From the NCBI RefSeq assembly GCF_900104795.1, contig NZ_FNTG01000002.1:2542001-2606000 (forward strand): a DNA stretch of 64,000 bases, given 5' to 3'. Of the stretch, positions 34,158 to 44,597 are shown one piece after another (position 1 is the stretch's first letter; each line of letters opens with the position of its first letter). A model generated the notes under the pieces. That model worked only from the letters and a program-made list of their open reading frames with translations. It was not told where the DNA came from and searched no databases. A program made the translations under genes and the position numbers. This stretch comes from Burkholderia sp. WP9. Its GTDB lineage: Bacteria > Pseudomonadota > Gammaproteobacteria > Burkholderiales > Burkholderiaceae.

Positions 34158-35075
34158 TCATCTGGCCGGCTTGAGCGCGCGCAAGCGCCAGATCAGGCTC
34201 GACGTGTCGAAGCGGTTGCCGCCGAGCGATTGCACGTCGGCATAGAACTGGTCGACGAGCGCCGTCACCGGCAGCGACGCGCCGTTGCGCTTCGCTTCGT
34301 CGAGACAGAAGCCGAGGTCCTTGCGCATCCAGTCGACGGCAAAACCGTAGTCGAACTTGCCGTCGATCATGGTCTTGCCGCGATTGTCCATCTGCCAGCT
34401 GGCCGCCGCGCCCTTGCCGATCACCTGCAGCACGAGCGGCATGTCGAGGCCCGCGAGCTGGCCGAAGTTGATCGCTTCGGAGAGCCCCTGAACCATGCCG
34501 GCGATGCAGATCTGATTGACCATTTTCGCCAGTTGCCCGGCGCCGACGGCACCAATCAGCGTGACGGCCGCCGCGTAGTGCGCGAGCACCGGCGAGGCCT
34601 GCTCGAAGATGGCCGGCTCGCCGCCGCACATGATCGTCAGCTTGCCGTTCTGCGCGCCGGACTGACCGCCGGATACAGGCGCGTCGATGAAGTGCAGACC
34701 TTTCCGGCCCGCGATTTCAGCCAGTTCGCGCGCGACGTTCGCGGACGCTGTCGTGTGATCGACGAACGCGGACCCTGAGGCCATGCCGGCAAACGCGCCG
34801 TCGTCTCCGAGCGTGACGCTGCGCAGATCGTCGTCGTTGCCGACGCACGCGAGCACCAGTTCGGCGCCGTCCGCGGCTTCCCGCGGGGTGCCGGCCGCGC
34901 GGCCCCCGTACTCGGACACCCATTGTTGAGCTTTCGACGCGGTCCTGTTGTACACGGTCACGTCGAGGCCTGCTTTCGCGAGATGGCCGGCCATGGGGTA
35001 GCCCATTACGCCGAGACCGAGAAACGCGACACGGCGAACGGTGGATGGGGCGGGCTGTGCGATGGGTTGATTCAT
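34158..35075 (-). CDS. NAD(P)-dependent beta-hydroxyacid dehydrogenase
   Basis: A 305-residue enzyme of the 3-hydroxyisobutyrate/tartronate-semialdehyde reductase family. Rossmann motif FLGLGVMGYPMAGHLAKAG is at the N-terminus, DAPVSGGQSGAQNG is the substrate-binding loop, and GAGQLAKMVNQ holds the catalytic Lys. The family also includes reductases for sulfonate aldehydes such as 3-sulfolactaldehyde (YihU-type), so a sulfonate role beside sauSTU is possible but not shown. It is convergent with sauU and divergent from czcC. Confidence 0.85.
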   Translation of the reverse strand: MNQPIAQPAPSTVRRVAFLGLGVMGYPMAGHLAKAGLDVTVYNRTASKAQQWVSEYGGRAAGTPREAADGAELVLACVGNDDDLRSVTLGDDGAFAGMASGSAFVDHTTASANVARELAEIAGRKGLHFIDAPVSGGQSGAQNGKLTIMCGGEPAIFEQASPVLAHYAAAVTLIGAVGAGQLAKMVNQICIAGMVQGLSEAINFGQLAGLDMPLVLQVIGKGAAASWQMDNRGKTMIDGKFDYGFAVDWMRKDLGFCLDEAKRNGASLPVTALVDQFYADVQSLGGNRFDTSSLIWRLRALKPAR

Positions 35076-35151
35076 TGGGGCTCCATAAGCTGGGCTGGGT
35101 TGGGGAGGGTGGGGTAATTATCAGGGTGCGGCCGTCCGGGCAGCCCCGAAG

Positions 35152-35167
35152 ATGACAAAAATCTCAT
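35152..35167. promoter_or_regulatory. Putative CzcR box upstream of czcC
   Basis: ATGACAAAAATCTCAT occurs here, 70 bp before the czcC start, and again in exact reverse complement at 43989-44004 before two small exported-protein genes. The TGACA-N4-TCTCA form resembles boxes of heavy-metal OmpR-type regulators. It lies between czcC and the divergent dehydrogenase gene. Confidence 0.65.
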
Positions 35168-35236
35168 TTTTCCGCCATGTTGGCACTGCGGCAGCGCCGT
35201 AGCATCGGTCGCACCTGGTCAACGGTTCACCTACCT

Positions 35237-36568
35237 ATGCTCACGCGTCACCTTGCTGCCGTTCTTGCGCTTGCTGCGGTGAGCACGGCTTACGGAGAGC
35301 CGGCAACATCGCTTGCGCCGCTCAGTCCACCTGCGCCGTCGACTGCCCAGGCCGCGGCGCGCGAGAGCCTCGCCTTGCCGCTCGACGAGGCACTCGGGAT
35401 CGCGGCCGGGAACAACCCGTTGCTTCGCGGCGCACGCGCCGACGCGGATGCGTCGAGCGGGACGTTCATGCAGGCGGGCGCCCGGCCCAATCCACAGATC
35501 TCGCTGCTGCAGGAGGGGTTCGGCGGCACCGATCGCACTTCGACGGCGCTGCTCAACCAGACCGTCGAACTCGGCGGCAAGCGTCAGGCGCGCCTCGACG
35601 TCGCGTCCTATGGGCGCGAAGTGGCGCTGGCATCGCTCGACGCGCGCGGCGCGGCCCTGCGCGCGGACGTCATCGCCGCGTTTTACGGATTGCTCGCGGC
35701 TCAACGTCAGCTGCGGGTCGCGCAGGAGTCCGCCGGAATCGCGGCGCGCTCGGCGGAACTGGCGGAAAAACGCGCGCGGGCCGGCAAGGTGTCGCCGGTG
35801 GAGGCGACGAAGGCGCGGGTCGCCGCGACCGGCGTGCAGATCGAACAGGCCAACGCCGCCACGCGGCTGACGATCGCAGCGGAGAAGCTCGCGAACGTGA
35901 CGGGCAGCCCGCTCGTGCGAGGACGCCCGGTGAGCGGCGACATAGAAAGCGTGCCGGCGATCGGGGCGCTTTCGCAACTCCTGCCTCACCTGTCCGACGC
36001 GCCGCTTGCGCGCGCCGCAAAGGCGGAGACGCTGCGGGCCAACGCCGCGATTTCCGTGGAGCGCGCAAAGCGCATCCCCGATGTCACGTTCAGCGTGGGC
36101 ATGAAGCGCGTCGTCACGGGCGGCGTTCCCGGCAACCAGGCGGTGGTCGGCGTGTCGATTCCGCTTCCGATTTTCGACACCAACAAAGGCGCGCTGCTCG
36201 AATCGGTTCACAAAGCCGGAAAGGCGAGCGCCGACTTCGACAGCGAAACAGCCCGCTTGCAGCTGGAGCTGACGCAGGCCTACGCCAACTACGAGAGATC
36301 GAATCTGGAAGCACGGCGCCTGAAAACCGACGTGCTGCCAGCCGCGCGTGAGGCGCTCGACGCAATGTCGCGCGGCTACGAACTCGGCAAGTTCGCCTTT
36401 CTGGATGTGCTGGACGCGCAGCGCACGTTATTCCAGGGCCAGTCGCAATACGTGCAGGCACTGGCCGACGCGCACTTTGCCTACGCCGACATCGGCCGGA
36501 TTGTCGGCGTGCCGCTCGCCGACGTCTCCTCGCGCAACACCGCGGACCCATCGCCACGCTTACCGTGA
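35237..36568 (+). CDS. czcC: TolC-family outer-membrane efflux protein, CzcC type
   Basis: A 443-residue outer-membrane factor with a signal peptide (MLTRHLAAVLALAAVSTAYG) and two repeated long helical OEP domains. NPLLRGARADADAS and QTVELGGKRQARLDVASYG match CzcC/CusC-type factors. The ATG at 35237 is chosen because the signal peptide starts there. It is the first gene of czcCBA-czcRS and provides the outer-membrane channel for the RND pump. Confidence 0.87.
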   Translation: MLTRHLAAVLALAAVSTAYGEPATSLAPLSPPAPSTAQAAARESLALPLDEALGIAAGNNPLLRGARADADASSGTFMQAGARPNPQISLLQEGFGGTDRTSTALLNQTVELGGKRQARLDVASYGREVALASLDARGAALRADVIAAFYGLLAAQRQLRVAQESAGIAARSAELAEKRARAGKVSPVEATKARVAATGVQIEQANAATRLTIAAEKLANVTGSPLVRGRPVSGDIESVPAIGALSQLLPHLSDAPLARAAKAETLRANAAISVERAKRIPDVTFSVGMKRVVTGGVPGNQAVVGVSIPLPIFDTNKGALLESVHKAGKASADFDSETARLQLELTQAYANYERSNLEARRLKTDVLPAAREALDAMSRGYELGKFAFLDVLDAQRTLFQGQSQYVQALADAHFAYADIGRIVGVPLADVSSRNTADPSPRLP

Positions 36569-36578
36569 AGGACTTGTC

Positions 36579-38054
36579 ATGCCGCGCAGAAAACTCATCA
36601 TCGCCGTTGTGGCGACCCTCGGCAGTGTGAGCATCGCGCTCGCCGCTTTCGCGTTGACGCGCGAGTCGTCGAATGCTGAAGGCGCTTCGGGGGCCGTGCA
36701 CACTTCAGCGGCAGCGCAGGCTTTGCCCGGCCGGAACGGAGGCACGGTTCTCGGCGACGGCGCACTATCCGTCGAAATCGTGCTCTCCGAGAAGCCGGGG
36801 GACGCGCGCCTCGTCGTCTATCCTCTTATCGACGGCCAGCAGGCGGACAAAGGCGTCGCCGTGTCGGGCTCCATCACTCGCTACGACGGCTCGAAGCTGC
36901 CGCTTCCGTTTGTGCCGGCAGGCCAGAAGTGGACCTCCGCCGAACCGATCGGCAAGCCTCACGTATTCGACGCAACCATCGACCTGAAGTGGCGCGGGCA
37001 ATCCGCGTCGTTCGTTTTTTCCCAGGCCGATGGCGCGATCGCGCTCAGTGCGGCGCAAATCGAGGCGGCCCAGATTCGCCTCGGCGAAGTCGGTCCTGCC
37101 CAGATTCTCACGACATTCCAGCTGCCCGGCGAAATCCGCTTCAACGAGGATCGCACCGCCCACGTCGTGCCGCGTGTGGCGGGCATCGTGGAACGGGTGG
37201 GTGTGTCGACCGGCGAGCAAGTCGTGCGAGGGCAAGTGCTGGCGGTCATTGCCAGCACCGATCTTGCCGATCGCAGAAGTGAACTGCTCAGCGCGGAGCG
37301 CCGGCTCGCCGCGGCGAGAACTTCGTACGCACGCGAAAAGACCTTGTGGCAAGAGCGCATCTCGGCCGAGCAGGACTATCTGCAGGCGCAGGTGCAATTG
37401 CGCGAAGCCGAGATCGCCACGCAGAACGCCCGCGCGAAACTCGCCGCGCTGAATGCGCCGGCGTCGGCGGACGCATTGAATCGCTACGAGTTGCGCGCGC
37501 CGTTTGCCGGCACCGTGGTCGAAAAGCATGCGACGCCCGGCGAAGCGATCGCGGCGGACGCCAGGCTCTTCGTTCTGTCCGACCTCTCCTCCGTGTGGGC
37601 CGAGATGGCGGTGCCGGCCCAGCGTTTGAACGATGTGCGCGTCGGTCGCGACGCCACCGTCAGCGCCGCCGCATTCGAGTCGACATCCAGCGGTCCGGTG
37701 GCCTATGTCGGCGCGCTGCTCGGCGAGCAAACCCGTACCGCGCCGGCGCGCGTGGTACTGCCCAATCCCGACGGAGCGTGGCGGCCGGGCATGTTCGTCA
37801 ATGTGTCGGTGGACGCCGGCCGGCAAAGCGTGCCGCTCGCCGTGGCGGCCGATGCGTTGCAAGACATCGACGGCTCGCCCGCCGTCTTCGTGCAATCGCG
37901 TGGTGGCTTCGTCGCTCAGACCGTTCAGACCGGACGCCGCGACGACAAGGTCGTCGAAGTCGTGAGCGGACTTCGGCCGGGTCAAAAGTACGCCGCTTCG
38001 AACAGTTTCGTCCTCAAGGCTGAACTCGGAAAAGGCAGTGTCGAGGGACATTGA
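36579..38054 (+). CDS. czcB: RND efflux periplasmic adaptor, CzcB type
   Basis: A 491-residue membrane-fusion protein with an N-terminal anchor or signal (residues 6-24). The lipoyl/barrel-sandwich segment VAGIVERVGVSTGEQVVRGQ is split by a coiled-coil hairpin near residues 230-290, and LRAPFAGTVVEKHATPGEAI is its second half. An extra N-terminal domain of about 120 residues precedes the adaptor core, as in CzcB. It begins 10 bp after czcC and links CzcA to CzcC. Confidence 0.88.
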   Translation: MPRRKLIIAVVATLGSVSIALAAFALTRESSNAEGASGAVHTSAAAQALPGRNGGTVLGDGALSVEIVLSEKPGDARLVVYPLIDGQQADKGVAVSGSITRYDGSKLPLPFVPAGQKWTSAEPIGKPHVFDATIDLKWRGQSASFVFSQADGAIALSAAQIEAAQIRLGEVGPAQILTTFQLPGEIRFNEDRTAHVVPRVAGIVERVGVSTGEQVVRGQVLAVIASTDLADRRSELLSAERRLAAARTSYAREKTLWQERISAEQDYLQAQVQLREAEIATQNARAKLAALNAPASADALNRYELRAPFAGTVVEKHATPGEAIAADARLFVLSDLSSVWAEMAVPAQRLNDVRVGRDATVSAAAFESTSSGPVAYVGALLGEQTRTAPARVVLPNPDGAWRPGMFVNVSVDAGRQSVPLAVAADALQDIDGSPAVFVQSRGGFVAQTVQTGRRDDKVVEVVSGLRPGQKYAASNSFVLKAELGKGSVEGH

Positions 38055-38133
38055 CGCCCTGACGCCATGAAGCGCCTCGCACCTGCCGCGGGCAGGCCGC
38101 GCTCCCGTCACCCGGTTCCAAAGGACCATCTCC

Positions 38134-41100
38134 ATGTTCGAGAGACTGATTCGCTTCGCCATCGCGCACCGTTGGTTAGTCATGCTGGCCATTGCCGCTG
38201 TCGCGGCGGTCGGCGTGTACAGCTATCAGAAGTTGCCTATCGACGCCGTGCCCGACATTACCAATGTTCAGGTTCAGATCAATACCTCCGCGCCGGGTTA
38301 TTCGCCGCTCGAAGCGGAGCAACGCATTACGTACCCGGTGGAGACCGCGATGGCCGGTCTTCCCAATCTGGCGCAGACGCGTTCCATCTCGCGCTACGGG
38401 CTGTCGCAGGTCACGGTGATCTTCGAGGACGGCACCGACATTTACTTCGCACGTCAGCTCGTCAACGAAAGGATTCAGGAAGCCAAAGACAAGCTGCCGC
38501 CCGGCGCCACGCCGGCAATGGGTCCGACGTCCACGGGTCTCGGCGAGATCTACCTGTGGACAGTCGAGGCTGACGCGTCGGCCGTCAAGCCTGACGGGAC
38601 CCGTTACACGCCCGCGGACCTGCGCGAGCTTCAGGACTGGGTCATCAAGCCACAACTGCGCAATGTGCCGGGTGTCACCGAGGTGAATTCCATCGGCGGT
38701 TTCGTGAAGGAGTTCCGGGTCGCGCCGAATCCCGCCAAGCTCATGTCCTATGGCTTGACGCTGGCGGACGTGGTGCGCTCGCTCGAACGCAACAACGACA
38801 ACGTCGGCGCCGGTTACATCGAAAAACGCGGCGAACAGTATCTCGTGCGGGTGCCCGGCCAGGCGCGCTCGGTGGACGACATTTCCAATGTCGTGCTGAC
38901 CAACGTGGGCGGCGTGCCGGTTCGCATCAAGGATGTCGGACAGGTGGATATCGGCCGTGAATTGCGGACGGGCGCCGCGACCTCGAACGGCGAAGAGGTG
39001 GTGCTCGGCACCGTATTCATGCTGATGGGAGAAAACAGCCGCACCGTTTCGAAGGCCGTCGCGAGCCGGATGGACGACGTGAATCGCACACTGCCCGCGG
39101 GTGTGCGCGCGATTCCGGTGTACGACCGCACCGTTCTCGTTGAGAAGGCGGTGCAGACGGTGAAGAAGAACCTGCTCGAAGGCGCGGTGCTCGTGATCGC
39201 CGTGCTGTTTCTTTTCCTCGGCAACCTGCGCGCCGCGCTGATTACAGCGCTCGTCATTCCGCTTTCCATGCTGATCACGTTCACCGGCATGGTCAACGCG
39301 AAGGTGAGTGCCAACCTCATGAGTCTGGGTGCGCTCGACTTCGGCATCATCGTCGACGGCGCGGTGGTGATCGTGGAAAACTGCGTCAGGCGGCTCGCGC
39401 ATGCGCAGAAGCTCGCCGGCCGGCCGCTGACCCGCGAGGAGCGTTTCGCCGAAGTGTTCGGCGCGTCGCAGGAAGCGAGGCGCGCGTTGATATTCGGTCA
39501 ACTGATCATCATGGTGGTCTACTTGCCGATCTTCGCGCTCACAGGCGTCGAGGCGAAAATGTTTCACCCCATGGCGATCACCGTCGTGATGGCGCTGGCC
39601 GCTGCGATGGTGTTGACAGTCACCTTCATTCCTGCTGCTATTGCGCTGTTTATCGGCAAACGCGTCGAAGAAAAGGAAAATCGCTTGATGGGCTGGGCGA
39701 GGCGGCTCTACGAACCGCTGCTCGCCGCCTTCATGACGCGTCCGAGACGGGTGTTTGTCGGCGCGGTGGTGATCGTCACGTTGAGTACCGGGCTGGCGGT
39801 GCGCCTTGGCAGCGAGTTCGTCCCGAGTCTGAACGAGGGAGACCTCGCCGTCGCCGCGCTGCGCATTCCGGGCACGAGTCTCTCCCAGTCGGTCAGCATG
39901 CAAATGGCCATTGAGAAGACGTTGAAGCAACGGTTTGCGGAAATCGAACGCGTGTTTGCCCGCACGGGCACCGCCGAAATCGCAGCGGACCCGATGCCGC
40001 CCAACCTGTCGGACGGCTACATCATGCTCAAGCCGACGGACCAGTGGCCCGATCCGAACAAGTCGCGCGAGAAGCTGGTGGAGGAGATCGAAGCGGTGCT
40101 CGCAGAGCTGCCAGGGAATGCGTATGAATTCTCTCAACCCATTCAGCTTCGCTTTAACGAATTGATCTCGGGGGTGCGTAGCGACGTGGCGGTGAAGGTC
40201 TTTGGCGACGACATGGCGGTGCTCAACGGCGCGGGCGAGCAGATCGCGGTGGCATTGCAAAAAGTGCCGGGCGCCGCCGAAGTCAAGGTGGAGCAAACCA
40301 CAGGCTTGCCGGTTCTGACCATCAACGTCGAGCGCGACAAATTGGCGCGCTATGGCGTCACGGTCGGCGACATTCAGGACACGGTCGCGGCGGCGGTGGG
40401 CGGCAAGAAGGCCGGCACGCTGTTCCAGGGCGACCGGCGCTTCGATATCGTGGTGCGGTTGCCGGACGAACTGCGTTCGGACATCGAGGCGATCAAGCGG
40501 CTGCCGATTGCGTTGCCGTCTGCGTTGCCGTCTGCGTTCCCGTTTGCGCCGTCGTCCGCGTCGGCGGCAGGCGGTGGCGTGCCCGTCGTCCAGGCGCCGT
40601 ACGTGCCGCTCGCCGAACTGGCCACGGTCGAGCTCGCGCCGGGTCCGAACCAGATCAGCCGGGAAGACGGCAAGCGGCGCGTCGTGGTGAGTGCGAATGT
40701 CCGGGGCCGCGATGTCGGCTCGTTCGTGGCGGATGCGCGCGAGCAGATACGGCAGGACGTGCAGGTGCCGACGGGCTACTGGTTGTCGTGGGGCGGACAG
40801 TTCGAGCAGTTGCAAAGCGCGAGCGAGCGCCTGAAGCTGGTCGTGCCGCTGTCGCTCTTCATGGTGTTTGTCCTGCTCTTCATCATGTTCAATAATGTTA
40901 AGGATGGCTTGCTGGTCTTCACCGGTATTCCATTTGCATTGAGTGGCGGCGTGCTGTCGCTCTGGTTGAGGGACATTCCGCTTTCCATTACCGCAGCGGT
41001 CGGATTCATTGCGCTCTCGGGCGTCGCGGTGCTGAACGGGCTCGTCATGATTGCCTTCATCAGAAATCTGCGGGAGCGAGGCGTGGAACTGGACGCGGCG

Positions 41101-41385
41101 GTTCGTGAGGGCGCCGTGACACGTCTGCGGCCCGTCTTGATGACGGCGCTCGTCGCCTCGCTCGGGTTCTTGCCCATGGCCTTCGCAACCGGCACCGGGT
41201 CGGAAGTGCAGCGCCCTCTGGCAACGGTGGTGATTGGCGGCATCCTGTCGTCCACGGCGCTGACGCTGCTGGTTTTGCCCGTGCTGTACCGAACCGCTCA
41301 CGCGTCGTCGTGGCGCGCCGTTGCCGTGAGCCGGCTGGCGCAAGCCGCGCCGGGGCGGATACTGCGCCGGCTTGGCTTTTTCTAG
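38134..41385 (+). CDS. czcA: Heavy-metal RND efflux pump, CzcA type
   Basis: A 1083-residue HME-family RND transporter with 12 helices and two large periplasmic loops. The helix-4 motif [15 protein letters not shown] matches the HME1 signature DFGx3DGAx3VEN assigned to Co/Zn/Cd pumps. [20 protein letters not shown] closes the first half. Near residues 790-810 an Ala/Pro/Ser/Phe-rich insert encoded by a 12-bp repeat interrupts the second periplasmic loop. Expected to export divalent cations from the periplasm or cytoplasm with CzcB and CzcC. Confidence 0.92.
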   Translation: MFERLIRFAIAHRWLVMLAIAAVAAVGVYSYQKLPIDAVPDITNVQVQINTSAPGYSPLEAEQRITYPVETAMAGLPNLAQTRSISRYGLSQVTVIFEDGTDIYFARQLVNERIQEAKDKLPPGATPAMGPTSTGLGEIYLWTVEADASAVKPDGTRYTPADLRELQDWVIKPQLRNVPGVTEVNSIGGFVKEFRVAPNPAKLMSYGLTLADVVRSLERNNDNVGAGYIEKRGEQYLVRVPGQARSVDDISNVVLTNVGGVPVRIKDVGQVDIGRELRTGAATSNGEEVVLGTVFMLMGENSRTVSKAVASRMDDVNRTLPAGVRAIPVYDRTVLVEKAVQTVKKNLLEGAVLVIAVLFLFLGNLRAALITALVIPLSMLITFTGMVNAKVSANLMSLGALDFGIIVDGAVVIVENCVRRLAHAQKLAGRPLTREERFAEVFGASQEARRALIFGQLIIMVVYLPIFALTGVEAKMFHPMAITVVMALAAAMVLTVTFIPAAIALFIGKRVEEKENRLMGWARRLYEPLLAAFMTRPRRVFVGAVVIVTLSTGLAVRLGSEFVPSLNEGDLAVAALRIPGTSLSQSVSMQMAIEKTLKQRFAEIERVFARTGTAEIAADPMPPNLSDGYIMLKPTDQWPDPNKSREKLVEEIEAVLAELPGNAYEFSQPIQLRFNELISGVRSDVAVKVFGDDMAVLNGAGEQIAVALQKVPGAAEVKVEQTTGLPVLTINVERDKLARYGVTVGDIQDTVAAAVGGKKAGTLFQGDRRFDIVVRLPDELRSDIEAIKRLPIALPSALPSAFPFAPSSASAAGGGVPVVQAPYVPLAELATVELAPGPNQISREDGKRRVVVSANVRGRDVGSFVADAREQIRQDVQVPTGYWLSWGGQFEQLQSASERLKLVVPLSLFMVFVLLFIMFNNVKDGLLVFTGIPFALSGGVLSLWLRDIPLSITAAVGFIALSGVAVLNGLVMIAFIRNLRERGVELDAAVREGAVTRLRPVLMTALVASLGFLPMAFATGTGSEVQRPLATVVIGGILSSTALTLLVLPVLYRTAHASSWRAVAVSRLAQAAPGRILRRLGFF
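40510..40557. repeat. 12-bp coding repeat inside czcA
   Basis: GCGTTGCCGTCT occurs twice exactly (40510-40533), followed by two diverged copies to 40557. They encode [16 protein letters not shown]. The frame is kept. It lies in a loop of the second periplasmic domain, where related pumps have only a short linker. Confidence 0.8.
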
Positions 41386-41396
41386 AGGTGGTTCGC

Positions 41397-42077
41397 ATGC
41401 GGATTCTGTTAGTGGAAGACGAGCCGAAGACCGGCGCCTATCTTCGCAAAGGCTTGTCGGAGGCGGGATACGTCGTCGATTGGGCCGAAGACGGCGTCAC
41501 GGGTCAGCACCAGGCGGAGTCGGAAGACTACGACCTGCTGATCCTCGACGTGATGCTGCCGGGACAGGACGGCTGGACGCTACTGAAGAATCTTCGCCGC
41601 ACACGGTCCACGCCGGTGCTGTTTCTCACCGCACGCGACGACGTGGGAGACCGCGTCAAGGGGCTGGAACTCGGTGCCGACGACTATCTCGCGAAGCCGT
41701 TCGACTTCGTCGAACTGGTGGCGCGCGTCAGATCGATCCTCAGGCGCGGAAAGCCACGCGAATCCATGTCGCTGCAGGTCGCCGATCTTGAACTGGACCT
41801 GACGCGGCGCAAGGCGACCCGTCAGGGCGACGTGATCCTGCTGACCGCGAAGGAGTTCACGCTGCTGTGGCTGCTCATGCGCAAGGAAGGGGAGATCCTG
41901 CCCCGCGCGACGATCGCCTCGCAGGTGTGGGACATGAACTTCAACAGCGATACGAACGTGGTGGATTCGGCAATCAGGAGGCTGCGCTCCAAGGTCGACG
42001 ACGCCTACGAACCCAAGCTCATTCATACGGTGAGAGGCATGGGATACGTGCTGGAAGTCAGAGGCGGTAGCAATTAA
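41397..42077 (+). CDS. czcR: Heavy-metal response regulator, CzcR/CusR type
   Basis: A 226-residue OmpR-family regulator. The receiver domain has the acidic pair in LLVEDE, the phospho-Asp in LLILDVMLP (Asp 51) and Lys in DYLAKPF. The C-terminal winged helix holds [20 protein letters not shown] and [14 protein letters not shown] DNA contacts. The ATG at 41397, 11 bp after czcA, gives the usual length. With CzcS it should control czcCBA through the box at 35152-35167. Confidence 0.9.
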   Translation: MRILLVEDEPKTGAYLRKGLSEAGYVVDWAEDGVTGQHQAESEDYDLLILDVMLPGQDGWTLLKNLRRTRSTPVLFLTARDDVGDRVKGLELGADDYLAKPFDFVELVARVRSILRRGKPRESMSLQVADLELDLTRRKATRQGDVILLTAKEFTLLWLLMRKEGEILPRATIASQVWDMNFNSDTNVVDSAIRRLRSKVDDAYEPKLIHTVRGMGYVLEVRGGSN

Positions 42078-43507
42078 TGAGAGGCGCGGTGTCAAGAACG
42101 CTCCAGTCGCGGCTGACTGTCCTGATCATTCTGTCGACATCGGTCATTCTCGCGTTGAGCGGCCTCGCGCTGTATGGCGCGCTGCGCAGCCGCCTGGAGT
42201 CCACCTCGACCGAGCTCATGTCCGGCACTTTGGCGGCGCTGGAGTCGCATCTGGCCGGAAGTCAGAACATCGAGGATATCGTCCGCGACGCACAGACGTG
42301 GATCGACTTGCTACACGGCCACCAGAACATGGCGCTCGCTGTCTACGATACGGCGGGCCAACGCCTCGTCAGCACGCCTGGGTTTCAGTCGTACGCGCCG
42401 ATTCTCGCAACCCGCGCGAGCGAGGCCAGCACCGAACTGACACGCGCCGACTTGAACCTTCGCTACCTCGTCGCCATGGTGCCGCTCGACGCCGCGACGG
42501 GGCGGTGGGTGCGCATCGCCGTTCAGTACGATAGAACCAATGACCGGGCGCTGTTACGGGCGCACGCCTATACGGCGGTCATCATCGAAGTGTTCGGTGT
42601 GATTCTCGCCGCCGCGTTCGCCTACGGGATCGCCACGCTGGGCTTGCTCCCGCTGCGCAGGCTGGCAGCCCAGGCTGAGGCGATGTCGACCAGCCGCCTC
42701 GCGCAACCTTTGCCGGAACTCGATGCGTCGGGGGAATTGAAGGAGCTGGAGCAGGCCTTCAACGGCATGCTGGCGCGGCTCGACGAGTCGTTCACCCGGC
42801 TCAGTCAGTTCTCCTCCAATCTGGCGCACGATATGCGCACGCCGCTAACCAATCTGCTCGCCGCCGCTCAGGTGGCGCTGTCGCAACCTCGGACCGCGGA
42901 GGACTACCGCGACGTGATCGAATCGAGCGTGGATGAGTATCAACGACTGTCGCGCATGATCGAGGACATGCTGTTCCTCGCGCGCTCGGAGCAGGCTGAT
43001 GCGGCCTTGTCCCTGCGCGCGCTCGACGCAGCCGCGGAAGCCGAACGCGTCGCCGGCTATTACGAGCCGATGGCCGAAGACGCGCAGGTGAGGATCGAGG
43101 TGACGGGGCAGGGTACGGTGCATGCCGATCTGCTTCTGTTTCAACGGGCGCTCAGCAATCTGCTGTCGAACGCGCTCGTGCAGGCGCCGAAGGGCAGCAC
43201 CATTACTATCGACTGCAAGGAAGAGGCGAATTCAACCACGCTGACCGTGTCGGACTCGGGACCTGGTATCGAGGCGCATCATCTCAAGCGCATCTTCGAG
43301 CGGTTTTATCGTGTCGACCCTTCGCGGCAAGGCTCGGCCTCTGGCACAGGGCTTGGCCTCGCGATCGTGAAATCGATTATGAACAATCACGCGGGACACT
43401 GCGGGTGCGAGAGCCAGCCCTACGTTCGAACCCGCTTCTGGTTGCGTTTTCCCCGGCGTCACGACCTGAGCATGCCGGTGACCCGCGGCGCCGTGCGCAA
43501 GGATTGA
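42077..43507 (+). CDS. czcS: Heavy-metal sensor histidine kinase, CzcS type
   Basis: A 476-residue membrane kinase. Helix 1 is at about residues 13-35, a periplasmic sensor of about 130 residues follows, helix 2 is at about 165-188, then HAMP. The H-box is [20 protein letters not shown], the N-box NLLSNAL, and the G-boxes DSGPGI and [12 protein letters not shown]. The start ATG shares one base with the czcR stop (TAATG). Typical of the CusS/CzcS group that senses periplasmic metal. Confidence 0.88.
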   Translation: MRGAVSRTLQSRLTVLIILSTSVILALSGLALYGALRSRLESTSTELMSGTLAALESHLAGSQNIEDIVRDAQTWIDLLHGHQNMALAVYDTAGQRLVSTPGFQSYAPILATRASEASTELTRADLNLRYLVAMVPLDAATGRWVRIAVQYDRTNDRALLRAHAYTAVIIEVFGVILAAAFAYGIATLGLLPLRRLAAQAEAMSTSRLAQPLPELDASGELKELEQAFNGMLARLDESFTRLSQFSSNLAHDMRTPLTNLLAAAQVALSQPRTAEDYRDVIESSVDEYQRLSRMIEDMLFLARSEQADAALSLRALDAAAEAERVAGYYEPMAEDAQVRIEVTGQGTVHADLLLFQRALSNLLSNALVQAPKGSTITIDCKEEANSTTLTVSDSGPGIEAHHLKRIFERFYRVDPSRQGSASGTGLGLAIVKSIMNNHAGHCGCESQPYVRTRFWLRFPRRHDLSMPVTRGAVRKD

Positions 43508-43540
43508 GAGAACGCGTTCGGCGGCACACTCGCAATCAGA

Positions 43541-43572
43541 CGCGCCGCCGGGTCACTGCTCCCGGCGGCGCG
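43541..43572. terminator. GC-rich hairpin between convergent czcS and DUF4148 gene
   Basis: The perfect 12-bp arms CGCGCCGCCGGG (43541-43552) and CCCGGCGGCGCG (43561-43572) surround an 8-base loop. They lie between genes that end at 43507 (plus) and 43578 (minus). There is no T tract, but the position and strength suit a bidirectional transcription stop. Confidence 0.65.
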
Positions 43573-43577
43573 CGCGG

Positions 43578-43847
43578 CTATCGGGCCGCGATGCTGTCGT
43601 GATGATCCACCGGCGGTGTCGTTTCGCCCGCATGCCAGGTGATGGCGTGCAACTCCTTGTTGCGGGCAATCCTGTCGGCACTGGGCGGATATTGGGTCTT
43701 GCTGTTTGGAATCACACCGTCATGCTGAGCCTGAACCAGTTCCTGGTTCACCTGAGCGCGGGACTTGCCTTGTGCCTGCGCAACCTGAGAGGCCGCGCCG
43801 ATCATCGTCATGGCGACAACGCATAGGGTGTAGAGCTTGGCGTTCAT
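43578..43847 (-). CDS. DUF4148 small exported protein
   Basis: An 89-residue protein with a signal peptide (MNAKLYTLCVVAMTMIGAAS, likely cut after AQA) and the DUF4148 pattern KSRAQVNQELVQAQHDGVIP. Such proteins are abundant in Burkholderiaceae and of unknown function. Upstream, at 43933-43948, ATGAGAAAACTGTCAC resembles the putative CzcR box, so it may respond to metal. A His-rich tail (HAITWHAGETTPPVDHHD) could bind metal. Confidence 0.82.
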   Translation of the reverse strand: MNAKLYTLCVVAMTMIGAASQVAQAQGKSRAQVNQELVQAQHDGVIPNSKTQYPPSADRIARNKELHAITWHAGETTPPVDHHDSIAAR

Positions 43848-43932
43848 ATTGAAACCTCCTTAGTGATGACCACCGGTCGGCGATCCATGAGCGCAGTATG
43901 GATCGCAGGCGGTGTGCCATCGTGACCGCGAC

Positions 43933-44004
43933 ATGAGAAAACTGTCACGTGCCGGCATATCGAAGCAGTGATAACCGCTGCGGCCCGCATGAGATTTTTG
44001 TCAT
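43933..44004. promoter_or_regulatory. Two CzcR-like boxes between divergent small-protein genes
   Basis: ATGAGATTTTTGTCAT at 43989-44004 is the exact reverse complement of the 16-bp box before czcC. ATGAGAAAACTGTCAC at 43933-43948 matches 11 of its 16 positions. They would serve the DUF4148 gene (minus) and the lipoprotein gene (plus), probably joining them to the czc regulon. Confidence 0.6.
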
Positions 44005-44080
44005 GTCGGCGTGAGACTGGCGGCGACCTTCGTGGAGCAGGATGACACGTCTTCTGTCACGAGCGTCCGGGCGGCGAAAC

Positions 44081-44311
44081 ATGCGTGCATTCACGTTGAA
44101 GTATTCCCTCGCGGCCTTCCTTGCCGCGAGTCTCGCCGGATGTGCGAGTAACAGTGGCAAGTCGCCGGCATCCGCGAGCAAATCGGCCTCGACACAAACG
44201 GAGGAGGCGGCGGATCTCGCGCCGGGCGAGCAGATCGACTATGCGGGCCATCGCTGCGGCAATCCGAATCTGTATGTGAAGACGCATCTGTGTGTCTTCC
44301 CGCGTCGATAG
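44081..44311 (+). CDS. Small lipoprotein of unknown function
   Basis: A 76-residue predicted lipoprotein: signal MRAFTLKYSLAAFLAASLAG followed by lipobox Cys (LAGC), a Ser/Ala-rich linker, and a short C-terminal domain with two Cys (HRCGNPNLYVKTHLCVF). The frame is open to 44042, but the start at 44081 gives a normal lipoprotein signal. A copy of the putative CzcR box lies 77 bp upstream. No family was recognised. Confidence 0.65.
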   Translation: MRAFTLKYSLAAFLAASLAGCASNSGKSPASASKSASTQTEEAADLAPGEQIDYAGHRCGNPNLYVKTHLCVFPRR

Positions 44312-44597
44312 CGCTATCTGCGTGACTCGCCTCATATGAGCGCCGTCACGTTCACACACGCCGTCGTTTTCCGCATGCCGCGCGGATCTTGTCGAAGGCA
44401 TGCCGATACCGGTCTTTGGCAAATTCGCGATTCTCGCTGCTAGACACTCGACCCACCACCGTTTCTCCAGATTCGGAAACAATCCTCCCCACTGGCGGCC
44501 CTTACTCTCGATGGCTCACCTTTCTAGACTGTCATCACCGAGTTGCGAACAGGGTTGTTCGTAGCAGGACAAAGCAAAGTCTGGAGGTAGAGTCATC

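Noticed and set aside
38176..41343. A 1055-codon open frame on the minus strand, antisense to czcA
   Set aside because: It is a codon-bias shadow of the real gene. The translation is rich in His/Arg/Gln without any domain, while the plus strand encodes a full RND pump.
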